NCBI GenBank assembly: GCA_000173575.1
Contig: ABYL01000029.1
Coordinates: 1 to 63,812, forward strand
Direction of reading: 5' to 3'
Source: Burkholderia sp. H160
GTDB taxonomy: Bacteria > Pseudomonadota > Gammaproteobacteria > Burkholderiales > Burkholderiaceae
Length of the DNA: 63,812 nt
Shown: piece by piece, positions 38,317 to 46,890 of the stretch
Layout: each line of letters opens with the position of its first letter
Numbering within the stretch: position 1 is the stretch's first letter
Program-made: the position numbers and the translations under genes
Notes under the pieces: generated by a model
The model's database searches: none
Told to the model about the DNA's origin: nothing
What the model saw: the letters and a program-made list of their open reading frames with translations, nothing else

Positions 38317-38832
38317 GTGCGATTTTCCATGCGCTCGTTGATGGCGCGTTTCGCAGTTGCCGTTGCCTTGCCGCTCGCGGCGCTCTCGTTCGCCGCCACC
38401 ACCGCTCCCGCCCAGGCGCAGCAGATGCCGCCGGGCGCCAAGCAGCCGGGCGAGTTTCCGCGCGTCAAGCTGACCGCGGGCATGTTCGTGATCGACGCGG
38501 CCGTCGCCGCCAACGACGCGGACCGCGAACAAGGCTTGATGTATCGCACGAAGCTCGCGCCGAACGAAGGCATGCTGTTCGTGTTCAACGAGAACGCCGG
38601 CCACTGCTTCTGGATGAAAAACACGCTGATCCCGCTGTCCATCGCCTTCATGCGCGCCGACGGCACGATCACCGACATCGACGAGATGCAGGCCGAGACC
38701 ACCAACAACCACTGCCCGACGCACAACGGCGTGTTCGCGCTGGAAATGCCCAAGGGCTGGTTCTCGGCGAAGGGCATCAAGCCGGGGATGCAGATTCAGG
38801 GTTTGCCGCCGGTGCCGGGTCTCACGCAGTAA
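38317..38832 (+). CDS. exported DUF192 protein
   Basis: This 171-residue protein has an N-terminal signal (basic RFSMRSLMARF, a hydrophobic stretch, then APAQAQ) followed by a DUF192 domain. The hallmarks are REQGLMYR, MLFVFNENAGHCFWMKNT and PLSIAFM. DUF192 proteins are small beta folds of unknown function, often periplasmic. I use the GTG at 38317 because AAGGAG lies seven bases upstream; the ATG at 38329 is an alternative. Confidence 0.87.
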   Translation: MRFSMRSLMARFAVAVALPLAALSFAATTAPAQAQQMPPGAKQPGEFPRVKLTAGMFVIDAAVAANDADREQGLMYRTKLAPNEGMLFVFNENAGHCFWMKNTLIPLSIAFMRADGTITDIDEMQAETTNNHCPTHNGVFALEMPKGWFSAKGIKPGMQIQGLPPVPGLTQ

Positions 38833-38860
38833 AGCCCCCCGCCCGCCCCGCTTACCCGCA

Positions 38861-38898
38861 AAAAGCCGGCGCCTCAGCCAGAGGCGCCGGCTTTTTTT
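38861..38898 (+). terminator. Rho-independent terminator after DUF192 gene
   Basis: A 15-bp perfect stem (AAAAGCCGGCGCCTC and complement) around an AGCCA loop, then seven Ts. Confidence 0.95.
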
Positions 38899-39068
38899 CG
38901 TCCGTGCAGCCCCGCTCGGCCGCCCTTCGCGCCGGCTGGCAGGATTCATGCAAAAGACCAATCGACGCGCTATCCTAGTATTCTCGGTAAAGCACCACCC
39001 AGACTCCCCGGGCGGCCCACGCGGTCGCCCGGCATGCGTTTCAGGCGCGCCATTACAAGGAGATTCAC

Positions 39069-41177
39069 GTGCCCCGCAAGACTCCCATCGAGCGCTACCG
39101 GAATATCGGCATCAGCGCTCACATCGATGCCGGCAAAACCACCACCACCGAACGGATCCTGTTCTACACCGGCGTGACCCACAAGATCGGCGAGGTTCAC
39201 GACGGTGCGGCGACGATGGACTGGATGGAACAGGAGCAGGAGCGCGGCATCACGATCACGTCGGCGGCCACCACGGCGTTCTGGAAAGGCATGGCCGGCA
39301 ACTATCCCGAATATCGGATCAACATCATCGACACCCCCGGGCACGTCGACTTCACGATCGAAGTCGAGCGCTCGATGCGCGTGCTCGACGGCGCGTGCAT
39401 GGTGTACGACTCGGTCGGCGGCGTGCAGCCGCAATCGGAAACCGTGTGGCGCCAGGCGAACAAGTACAAGGTCCCGCGCATCGCGTTCGTCAACAAGATG
39501 GACCGCGTCGGCGCGGACTTCTTCCGCGTGCAGCGCCAGATCGGTGATCGCCTGAAGGGCGTCGCCGTGCCGATCCAGATTCCGATCGGCGCGGAAGACC
39601 ACTTTCAGGGCGTGGTCGACCTCGTGAAAATGAAGGCGATCTACTGGGACGACGACAGCCAGGGCATCAAGTTCGAGTATCGCGACATTCCGGCCGAACT
39701 CGTGGCCACCGCGAAGGAATGGCACGACAAGATGGTCGAGGCCGCCGCCGAGGCGAACGAGACGCTGCTCGAAAAGTACCTGGGCGGCGAGCACTACCTC
39801 ACCGAAGAAGAAATCAAGCAAGGCATCCGCGCGCGCACGATCGCCAACGAGATCGTGCCGATGCTGTGCGGCAGCGCGTTCAAGAACAAGGGCGTGCAGG
39901 CGATGCTCGACGCGGTGATCGACTATCTGCCGTCGCCGGTCGACGTGCCCGCGATCACCGGTCACGACGAGCACGACAAGGAAATCGAGCGTCATCCGAA
40001 CGACGACGATCCGTTCTCCGCGCTCGCCTTCAAGATCATGACCGACCCGTTCGTCGGCCAGCTGATCTTCTTCCGCGTGTATTCGGGTGTCGTCAATTCG
40101 GGCGACACGGTCTACAACGCGGTCAAGGAAAAGAAGGAGCGTCTCGGCCGGATCCTGCAGATGCACGCGAACGAGCGCAAGGAAATCAAGGAGGTTTATG
40201 CGGGTGACATCGCCGCGGCCGTCGGCCTGAAGGAAGCGACCACCGGCGACACGCTCTGCGATCCTAACCATGTGATCATCCTCGAAAAGATGATCTTCCC
40301 GGACCCAGTGATCTCGCAGGCCGTCGAGCCGAAGACCAAGGCCGACCAGGAAAAGATGGGCATTGCGCTGAACCGTCTCGCGCAGGAAGACCCGTCGTTC
40401 CGTGTGCAGACCGATGAGGAATCCGGACAGACGATCATCTCCGGCATGGGCGAGCTGCACCTCGAAATTCTGGTCGACCGGATGAAGCGCGAGTTCGGCG
40501 TCGAGGCGACCGTCGGCAAGCCGCAAGTCGCATATCGCGAAACCGTGCGCAACAAAGTCGAGGACGTCGAAGGCAAGTTCGTCAAGCAGTCGGGCGGTCG
40601 CGGCCAGTACGGCCATGCGGTGATCGCGCTGGAGCCTTCCGCACAGGGCAAGGGCTACGAGTTCGTCGACGCGATCAAGGGCGGCGTGATTCCACGCGAA
40701 TTCATCCCGGCCGTCGACAAGGGCATCCAGGAAACGCTGAAGGCCGGCGTGCTGGCGGGCTATCCGGTCGTCGACGTGAAGGTCACGCTGACGTTCGGTT
40801 CATACCACGACGTCGACTCGAACGAAAACGCGTTCCGCATGGCCGGCTCGATGGCGTTCAAGGAAGCGATGCGCAAGGCGAAGCCGGTGCTGCTCGAACC
40901 GATGATGGCCGTCGAGGTGGAAACGCCCGAGGACTTCATGGGCAACGTGATGGGCGACCTGTCGAGCCGGCGCGGCATGGTGCAGGGCATGGAAGACATC
41001 GCGGGCGGCGGCGGCAAGCTGGTGCGCGCGGAAGTGCCGCTCGCCGAGATGTTCGGCTACTCGACGTCGCTGCGCTCGGCCACCCAGGGCCGCGCGACCT
41101 ATACGATGGAGTTCAAGCACTACGCCGAAACGCCGAACAACGTCGCCGAGGCCGTGATCAACGCCAAGAAGCAATGA
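39069..41177 (+). CDS. fusA: translation elongation factor G (stand-alone copy)
   Basis: This 702-residue EF-G has all G-domain motifs: [14 protein letters not shown] (P-loop, about residues 17-30), [11 protein letters not shown] (switch I), DTPGHVDFT and NKMDRVGAD. Domains II-V are complete, with the domain IV tip sequence [11 protein letters not shown]. It starts at GTG 39069 behind AAGGAGATT. No rpsL, rpsG or tuf is adjacent, so it is not the str-operon copy; Burkholderia-group genomes often carry two fusA genes. Flanked by terminators on both sides, it is a single-gene unit. Confidence 0.93.
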   Translation: MPRKTPIERYRNIGISAHIDAGKTTTTERILFYTGVTHKIGEVHDGAATMDWMEQEQERGITITSAATTAFWKGMAGNYPEYRINIIDTPGHVDFTIEVERSMRVLDGACMVYDSVGGVQPQSETVWRQANKYKVPRIAFVNKMDRVGADFFRVQRQIGDRLKGVAVPIQIPIGAEDHFQGVVDLVKMKAIYWDDDSQGIKFEYRDIPAELVATAKEWHDKMVEAAAEANETLLEKYLGGEHYLTEEEIKQGIRARTIANEIVPMLCGSAFKNKGVQAMLDAVIDYLPSPVDVPAITGHDEHDKEIERHPNDDDPFSALAFKIMTDPFVGQLIFFRVYSGVVNSGDTVYNAVKEKKERLGRILQMHANERKEIKEVYAGDIAAAVGLKEATTGDTLCDPNHVIILEKMIFPDPVISQAVEPKTKADQEKMGIALNRLAQEDPSFRVQTDEESGQTIISGMGELHLEILVDRMKREFGVEATVGKPQVAYRETVRNKVEDVEGKFVKQSGGRGQYGHAVIALEPSAQGKGYEFVDAIKGGVIPREFIPAVDKGIQETLKAGVLAGYPVVDVKVTLTFGSYHDVDSNENAFRMAGSMAFKEAMRKAKPVLLEPMMAVEVETPEDFMGNVMGDLSSRRGMVQGMEDIAGGGGKLVRAEVPLAEMFGYSTSLRSATQGRATYTMEFKHYAETPNNVAEAVINAKKQ

Positions 41178-41209
41178 CGCTGACACGGCGGCGTTGAGCA
41201 CGACGATCG

Positions 41210-41239
41210 AAGCCCGCTCCCTGTGAGCGGGCTTTTTTT
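41210..41239 (+). terminator. Rho-independent terminator of fusA
   Basis: A 10-bp stem (AAGCCCGCTC with GAGCGGGCTT) and seven Ts, 32 bp after the stop. Confidence 0.93.
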
Positions 41240-41335
41240 CGCGCTGCCCTTCGCATTTTCTTGCCACGCAGCCGTTTTCTGAACGTGCCAGAATGTCGAA
41301 CAGCCCTGCGGCAAGCAAGCCGAGGAGGAGAGACG

Positions 41336-41863
41336 ATGAGCCAGGATCACGAGCATCCCCATTACCGGGCCGAGCACGAAGCCGCCGGTCCCGGCGGCCA
41401 GGTCGACTGGCGCGAGCACGGCGTGAAGGTCATCCGCGGCGACCAGCTCGACACCAACACCGCGCAAACGCCGGGCATGAACCGCGCGGCCGCGATCAAC
41501 GCGGCGCGAGTCGGCGCGCAGAAGATCTGGGCCGGCACCGTGACGATCCATCCGAATGCGAAGACCGGCGCGCATCATCATGGCGCGCTCGAAAGCGTGA
41601 TCTACGTGGTGCGCGGCCAGGCGCGCATGCGCTGGGGCGAGCATCTGGAGTTCACCGCCGAGGCCGGTCCTGGCGACTTCATCTTCGTGCCGCCCTATGT
41701 GCCGCATCAGGAGATCAACGCGAGCACCGACGAGCCGCTCGAATGCGTGCTCGTGCGCAGCGACAACGAAGCGGTCGTCGTCAATCTGAACATCGACGCG
41801 GTCGAGCAGCCGGAAACGGTCTACTGGGTCGATCCGATCCACAAGCATCCGCACGATCACTAA
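41336..41863 (+). CDS. cupin domain protein
   Basis: This 175-residue single-cupin protein has motif 1 in AHHHGALESVIYVVRGQARM (metal His/His/Glu) and motif 2 in PGDFIFVPPYVPHQEINAS (His). The N-terminus is His/Glu-rich (HEHPHYRAEHEA) and the C-terminus ends KHPHDH, both possible metal ligands. GAGGAGAG precedes the ATG at 41336. A nickel/cobalt permease gene follows after 62 bp, so a metal-related role is a fair but unproven guess. Enzymatic function unknown. Confidence 0.85.
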   Translation: MSQDHEHPHYRAEHEAAGPGGQVDWREHGVKVIRGDQLDTNTAQTPGMNRAAAINAARVGAQKIWAGTVTIHPNAKTGAHHHGALESVIYVVRGQARMRWGEHLEFTAEAGPGDFIFVPPYVPHQEINASTDEPLECVLVRSDNEAVVVNLNIDAVEQPETVYWVDPIHKHPHDH

Positions 41864-41925
41864 GCCGCTCATTTGCCCGCTCATTTGCCTGCTGATTCAA
41901 CTGCTGATCGACCCGCCCGCGCCGC

Positions 41926-42957
41926 ATGACGCCTACCACCTCGCTGCGCCCTCGCCTCGTCACGCTCTACGCGGTGCTGATCGCCGCGAACCTCGGCGCA
42001 TGGCTTTGGGCGCTGATCGCGTTTCGCCACTATCCGCTGCTGCTCGGCACCGCGCTGCTCGCGTATGGCTTCGGTCTGCGACATGCGGTCGATGCCGACC
42101 ACATCGCGGCGATCGATACCGTCACGCGCAAGCTGATGCAAGCCGGCAAGCGACCGCTCGGCATCGGGCTCGCGTTTTCGCTCGGACATTCGACGATCGT
42201 CATCGCCGCGACGATCGGCATCGCGTGGACCGCGCATTCGCTGCATGGGCGCTTCGAGGGCTTCAAGGAAGTCGGCGCCGCGCTCGGCACGCTGGTCTCG
42301 GCGACGTTCCTGCTGGTGCTCGCGGCGCTCAATCTCGTGATCCTGCGTGACGTGTGGCGGCGCTATCGGCATGCGCAACATGACGGCGCGGCGAGCGCGG
42401 CGTCGGCCGATTCGCTCGTCCCCGCCGGGCTGCTGTCGCGCGCCTTGCGGCCGTTGTTCCGGCTCGTCACGAAAAGCTGGCACATGTACCCGGTCGGCGT
42501 GCTGTTCGGCCTGGGCTTCGACACCGCGACCGAGATCGGCCTGCTCGCGATCGCCGCGTCGCAGGCGAGCACCGGCCTGCCGCTCTACTCGATCCTCGTG
42601 TTCCCGGCACTCTTCACGGCCGGCATGACGCTCGTCGATTCGACCGACAACGTACTGATGGTGCACGCGTACGGCTGGGCGATGGACGACCCGAAGCGCA
42701 AGCTGTACTACAACGCGAGCATCACGTTCGTGTCGGCGGTCGTCGCGATCGTGATCGGCGGCGTCGAGGCGCTGGGGCTGCTGTCGGACCGCTTCGGCTG
42801 GAGCGGCGGCGTGTGGGATGCGGTTGCCGGCATCAACGATCATTTCGGCGCGCTCGGCTACGGCATCGTCGCGGCGTTCATGGCGTGCTGGATCGGCTCG
42901 GTGCTGTTTCATCGCTGGAGGCGGCCGGACGCGGCGGCAAGCGCGTCGTCACGATAA
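41926..42957 (+). CDS. nickel/cobalt permease, NiCoT (HoxN/NixA) family
   Basis: This 343-residue membrane protein of eight or so helices has the three NiCoT signatures: RHAVDADHIAAIDT (HX4DH in helix 2), GLGFDTATEIGLL and FTAGMTLVDSTDNVLM. These bind Ni2+ or Co2+ during uptake; the preferred metal cannot be read from sequence. The linker between the helix bundles is rich in Ala/Ser and His-poor. Probably cotranscribed with the cupin gene. No urease or hydrogenase gene is in the window. Confidence 0.92.
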   Translation: MTPTTSLRPRLVTLYAVLIAANLGAWLWALIAFRHYPLLLGTALLAYGFGLRHAVDADHIAAIDTVTRKLMQAGKRPLGIGLAFSLGHSTIVIAATIGIAWTAHSLHGRFEGFKEVGAALGTLVSATFLLVLAALNLVILRDVWRRYRHAQHDGAASAASADSLVPAGLLSRALRPLFRLVTKSWHMYPVGVLFGLGFDTATEIGLLAIAASQASTGLPLYSILVFPALFTAGMTLVDSTDNVLMVHAYGWAMDDPKRKLYYNASITFVSAVVAIVIGGVEALGLLSDRFGWSGGVWDAVAGINDHFGALGYGIVAAFMACWIGSVLFHRWRRPDAAASASSR

Positions 42958-43244
42958 CGCGCCACGGTAAAGCTCGCTCGACGCATGCGACGCGATCGGT
43001 AAGGATTCCAGCGCGATACCGGCAATCCGTCCGCAATGGCGACCATCATTCGCGGGCACGCAGCGGCCAACCGTTGTGACGACGACACACCGGGCGTCGT
43101 TTATTGGCCGATCGACCAGCGTGCCGCGCCACGGCACGCCAGAGCCGCGAGCAATCGCTTACACTAAAACCGCTTTTCCTCGCGCTGTCGCGCGGCTCGC
43201 GCGACGCTTCGAACCGGCAACAGAACGGACTGGACACGCCATCG

Positions 43245-44921
43245 ATGAAAACGCCAGCGGACCGATTTCTCGCCCCTGATACAGCACTCGAAGCAGCCCG
43301 CCTCACCGCCGACGCCTACGGCAACCACGCCCTCGACGAGTTCCTCGCCGGCCGCATCACGCGCCGCGAACTGCTTCGCCATGCGAGCGTGATCGGTCTG
43401 TCGCTCGCGGGTGGCGGCCTGCTCGGCGCGCCGCGCGCGCGGGCGCAAGGTGCGCCGGCCGCGTCGAATCAGACGATTCGCGTCGCCCATCTGACGCCGG
43501 CGGGCGCCGTCGATCCGCTGACGGTGACTGACGCCGCGAGTCTCGCGCTGCTGAACCAGACCGGCGAATTCCTGATCGACGACGACAGCGAGAAGCTGAT
43601 GCTGAAGCCGGCGCTCGCCCTGTCGTGGAAGCCGAACGACAAGGGCGACGTGTGGACCTTCACGCTGCGCCCCAACGTGAAATTCCACGACGGCCAGAGC
43701 TTCGGCGCGAAAGACGTGGTCGCCACCTTCGACCGGCTGGCCGATCCCGCGAGCGGCTCGGCCGCGCTATCGGTGTTAAAGGGCGTGCTGTCGAAAGGCG
43801 GCGCGAAGGTCGTCGACGAACACACGGTGGAGTTTCATCTCGATGCGCCGATCGGCAATTTCCCGTATTACGTTTCCTCGGATAATTTCAACGCGGTGAT
43901 CCTGCCCGCGAACTACACGGGCAATTACGAAAAGAGTTTCATCGGCACCGGTCCGTTCAAATTCGAAAAGTATCAGCCGAAGGTCGGCGCGTCGTTCGTG
44001 CGCAATCCCGACTACTGGGGCGACAAAGCGTTACCGCAACGCGTACAGTTTTCGTTCTACGCGGACGAGCAGGCGCAACTGCTAGCGTTGCAAGGCCATC
44101 AGGCCGACGTGATGGGCACCTTCACCGTGCAGGGTGGCGCGGCCATCCTGAACAATCCGGACTACAAGGCGGTCGGCGTGAAGTCGAGCGCGCATCGGCA
44201 GATTCACATGCGCAACGACAGTCCGCTCTTCAAGGACAAGCGCGTGCGCCAGGCGCTCGCGTTGTCGCTCGATCGCGACGTGCTCGTGCGCGGCCTCTTC
44301 AAGGGCCGCGCGCAACTCGGTAACGACAGCCCGTTCGCGCCGGTGTTTCCGTCCTCGGATGCGGGCGTGCCGCAACGCCGCATCGACGTCGCGAAGGCGA
44401 AGCAACTCCTCGCGCAGGCCGGCGTGCCGAACGGTTTCGACGTCACGCTGACCACCGAAAAATACATGGAGATTCCCGACCTCGCGGTCGTCGTGCAGAA
44501 CGCCGCGAAGGCGATCGGTGTGCGCATCAATCTGAAGGTCGAGAGCCAGTCGCTCTACTACGGGGCGGGCACGCCGGGCAAATCCGACTGGCTCGACGCG
44601 CCGCTCGGCATCACCGACTACGGCCATCGCGGCGTGCCGAACGTGTTCCTCAACGCGCCGCTGACGAGCAACGGCACGTGGAACGCCGCGCACTTCAAGA
44701 ATCCGCAATACGATCAGCTGGTCGCGCAGTTCGTCGCGGCAATCGATCTCGCCACGCAAAAGAAAATTTCCGGGCAGATCCAGACACTCCTGCTCGACGA
44801 AACGCCGCTCATCATCCCGTTCTTCTACGATCAGCTGATCGCGATGCGCAAGGGCGTGAACGGCGTGCGCTTCACCGCGCTCGCGCAACTGTATTTCGAT
44901 CGCGCGACGTTGAGCGCGTAA
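43245..44921 (+). CDS. peptide-type ABC transporter substrate-binding protein with Tat-like signal
   Basis: This 558-residue SBP family 5 (DppA/OppA-like) protein has the N-terminal export signal GRITRRELLRHASVIGLSLA, a twin-arginine motif with a long n-region of about 45 residues, so export after folding is likely. Mature-domain hallmarks are KFHDGQSFGAKDVVATFDR and SPLFKDKRVRQALALSLDRD. It starts an operon with two permeases and a fused ATPase. The ligand could be a peptide, opine or other small molecule. Confidence 0.88.
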   Translation: MKTPADRFLAPDTALEAARLTADAYGNHALDEFLAGRITRRELLRHASVIGLSLAGGGLLGAPRARAQGAPAASNQTIRVAHLTPAGAVDPLTVTDAASLALLNQTGEFLIDDDSEKLMLKPALALSWKPNDKGDVWTFTLRPNVKFHDGQSFGAKDVVATFDRLADPASGSAALSVLKGVLSKGGAKVVDEHTVEFHLDAPIGNFPYYVSSDNFNAVILPANYTGNYEKSFIGTGPFKFEKYQPKVGASFVRNPDYWGDKALPQRVQFSFYADEQAQLLALQGHQADVMGTFTVQGGAAILNNPDYKAVGVKSSAHRQIHMRNDSPLFKDKRVRQALALSLDRDVLVRGLFKGRAQLGNDSPFAPVFPSSDAGVPQRRIDVAKAKQLLAQAGVPNGFDVTLTTEKYMEIPDLAVVVQNAAKAIGVRINLKVESQSLYYGAGTPGKSDWLDAPLGITDYGHRGVPNVFLNAPLTSNGTWNAAHFKNPQYDQLVAQFVAAIDLATQKKISGQIQTLLLDETPLIIPFFYDQLIAMRKGVNGVRFTALAQLYFDRATLSA

Positions 44922-44959
44922 GCATCGCTTTCCGCGTCACGTCCGCAAGAGAACTCACG

Positions 44960-45988
44960 ATGTCGGCTCCGGCGCCCTCTCCCGCATCGAATGCACCGCG
45001 TCTGCCGCGCGCGACGAACGGCAACGCGGGCCGCGTCGCGCGTTTTCTGGCGACGCGCCTGGGCCTTTCGCTGATCACGCTGTGGCTGCTGTCACTGATC
45101 GTGTTCGCGGGCGGCCAGCTGCTGCCCGGCGATATCGGCCGCGCGGTGCTCGGGCCGCTCGCCGATGCACGCGCGGTCGCCGCGCTCGATCATCAGCTCG
45201 GCGCCGACCGGCCGCTCGTCACGCAGTACATCGACTGGATCACGCATTTCGTGCGCGGCGACATGGGGCTCTCGTACGCGTATCGCGAACCGGTCGGGCC
45301 GTTCATCGCCGACGCGCTCGTACATTCGGCGAAGCTCGGCTTGCTCGCGTTCATCGTCGTCGTGCCGCTCGGCATCGCGGGCGGCGTGTGGTCGGCGATG
45401 CATGCGGGGCGCTGGCTCGATCGCACGATCAGCATCGCCGGCTTGTCGGCGACCGTGGTGCCGGAGTTCGTGTCGTCGATCGTGCTGATTCTGGTGTTCG
45501 GCGTCTGGCTGCGCTGGCTGCCGATCGAGGCCTCGTTTCCGCCCGACGCGAGCGTGCCCGAACAGCTGCGGCATCTGGTGCTGCCGGTGCTGCCGCTCGT
45601 GCTGGTGTTCTTCGGCTACATCGCACGGATGACGCGCGCGGGGACCGTCGAAGCGCTCGACGCCGACTACACACGCACCGCGATCCTCAAAGGCCTGCCG
45701 CGCCGCGTTGTGATCTGGCGGCACGTGCTGCGCAATGCGCTGCTACCGACGATCACCGTCGCCGCCACCCAACTCGGCTATATGATTGGCGGACTCGTCG
45801 TGGTCGAGACGCTGTTCCACTACCAGGGCATCGGCTCGCTGATCTACAACGCCGCCAAGGCGAAGGACTTTCCGATGCTCGAAGCGGGCGTGCTGACGAT
45901 CGGCGTCGTCTATACGCTGGCGAATCTGGTCGCCGATGCGCTGCACGTGCTGCTCAATCCGCGGCTGCGGGTGAGGACAGCCGAATGA
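44960..45988 (+). CDS. ABC transporter permease (DppB-like)
   Basis: This 342-residue inner-membrane permease has about six helices. The family features are LLPGDIGRAVLG near the N-terminus and the EAA loop EALDADYTRTAILKGLPRRV facing the ATPase. DppB/OppB-like proteins normally have the large periplasmic loop seen here (DHQLGADRPLVTQYIDW). The stop overlaps the next permease start as ATGA. Confidence 0.92.
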   Translation: MSAPAPSPASNAPRLPRATNGNAGRVARFLATRLGLSLITLWLLSLIVFAGGQLLPGDIGRAVLGPLADARAVAALDHQLGADRPLVTQYIDWITHFVRGDMGLSYAYREPVGPFIADALVHSAKLGLLAFIVVVPLGIAGGVWSAMHAGRWLDRTISIAGLSATVVPEFVSSIVLILVFGVWLRWLPIEASFPPDASVPEQLRHLVLPVLPLVLVFFGYIARMTRAGTVEALDADYTRTAILKGLPRRVVIWRHVLRNALLPTITVAATQLGYMIGGLVVVETLFHYQGIGSLIYNAAKAKDFPMLEAGVLTIGVVYTLANLVADALHVLLNPRLRVRTAE

Positions 45989-46890
45989 ATATGCCCGTGC
46001 CGCCGGCTTCATCCACGCCGCCTGGCGCGCCTGCGCCAGGCTCCGCGCCGCGCGCGGCCGTCGAGCCGCGTTTCCCGCACCTGCTTCTGCTGCTGCGCTC
46101 ACCGGCCTTCATGGCGGGCGCGCTGATCGTCGCGTGGTGGATCGTCTGCGCGATCGCCGGGCCGTGGTTCGTGCATCTCGACCCGTACGCATCCGATCCG
46201 CTCAATTCGCTGACGCCGCCCGATCGCACGCACTGGTTCGGCACGGATCAGCTAGGCCGCGACGTGTTCTCACGCGTGATCGTCGGCGCGCGCGACATCC
46301 TGACGATCGCGCCGCTCGCGACGCTGCTCGGCACTGCGGCGGGCACCACGCTCGGCCTGCTGGTCGGCTACTTCGACGGTTGGGTCGACGACGTGATCGG
46401 TCGCGTGATCGACGCGGTGCTCGCGCTGCCGCTCGTGATCGTCGCGCTGCTCGCGCTCGCCGCGGTCGGCGCGTCGAACTTCACGGTGATACTCGTAATC
46501 GGCATCACCTTCACGCCGATCACCGCGCGCACCGTGCGCGCCGCCGTGCTCGCCGAGCGCCATCTCGACTACGTGGCCGCCGCGCAGCTGCGCGGCGAGC
46601 GCGCGCCGTACATCATGTTCGCGGAGATCCTGCCGAACGTGCTGCCGCCGATCGTCGTCGAGGCGACCGTGCGGCTCGGCTATGCGATCTTCGCGGTCGC
46701 GACGCTGTCGTTTCTCGGCTTCGGCATCCAGCCGCCGTCAGCCGACTGGGGGCTCGCGCTGTCCGAGTCGTACACGTTGATGGCGGGCGGCGCGTGGTGG
46801 ACCGTCGTATTCGCGGCCGGCGCGATCGCATCGCTGGTGGTCGGCGTCAACCTGGTCGCCGACGGCGCGCAGGGAGTGCTCGATCGATGA
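45985..46890 (+). CDS. ABC transporter permease (DppC-like)
   Basis: This 301-residue second permease begins with a Pro-rich cytoplasmic leader (about 35 residues), then HWFGTDQLGRDVFSRVIVGA, the diagnostic DppC/OppC motif. The EAA loop AERHLDYVAAAQLRGERAPY follows. It overlaps both neighbours by 4 bp, showing tight coupling. Confidence 0.92.
   Translation: MNMPVPPASSTPPGAPAPGSAPRAAVEPRFPHLLLLLRSPAFMAGALIVAWWIVCAIAGPWFVHLDPYASDPLNSLTPPDRTHWFGTDQLGRDVFSRVIVGARDILTIAPLATLLGTAAGTTLGLLVGYFDGWVDDVIGRVIDAVLALPLVIVALLALAAVGASNFTVILVIGITFTPITARTVRAAVLAERHLDYVAAAQLRGERAPYIMFAEILPNVLPPIVVEATVRLGYAIFAVATLSFLGFGIQPPSADWGLALSESYTLMAGGAWWTVVFAAGAIASLVVGVNLVADGAQGVLDR

Noticed and set aside
38900-39547. 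A long alternative frame overlapping the start of fusA
   Set aside because: It is a +1 shadow of EF-G; the real frame has all G-domain motifs.
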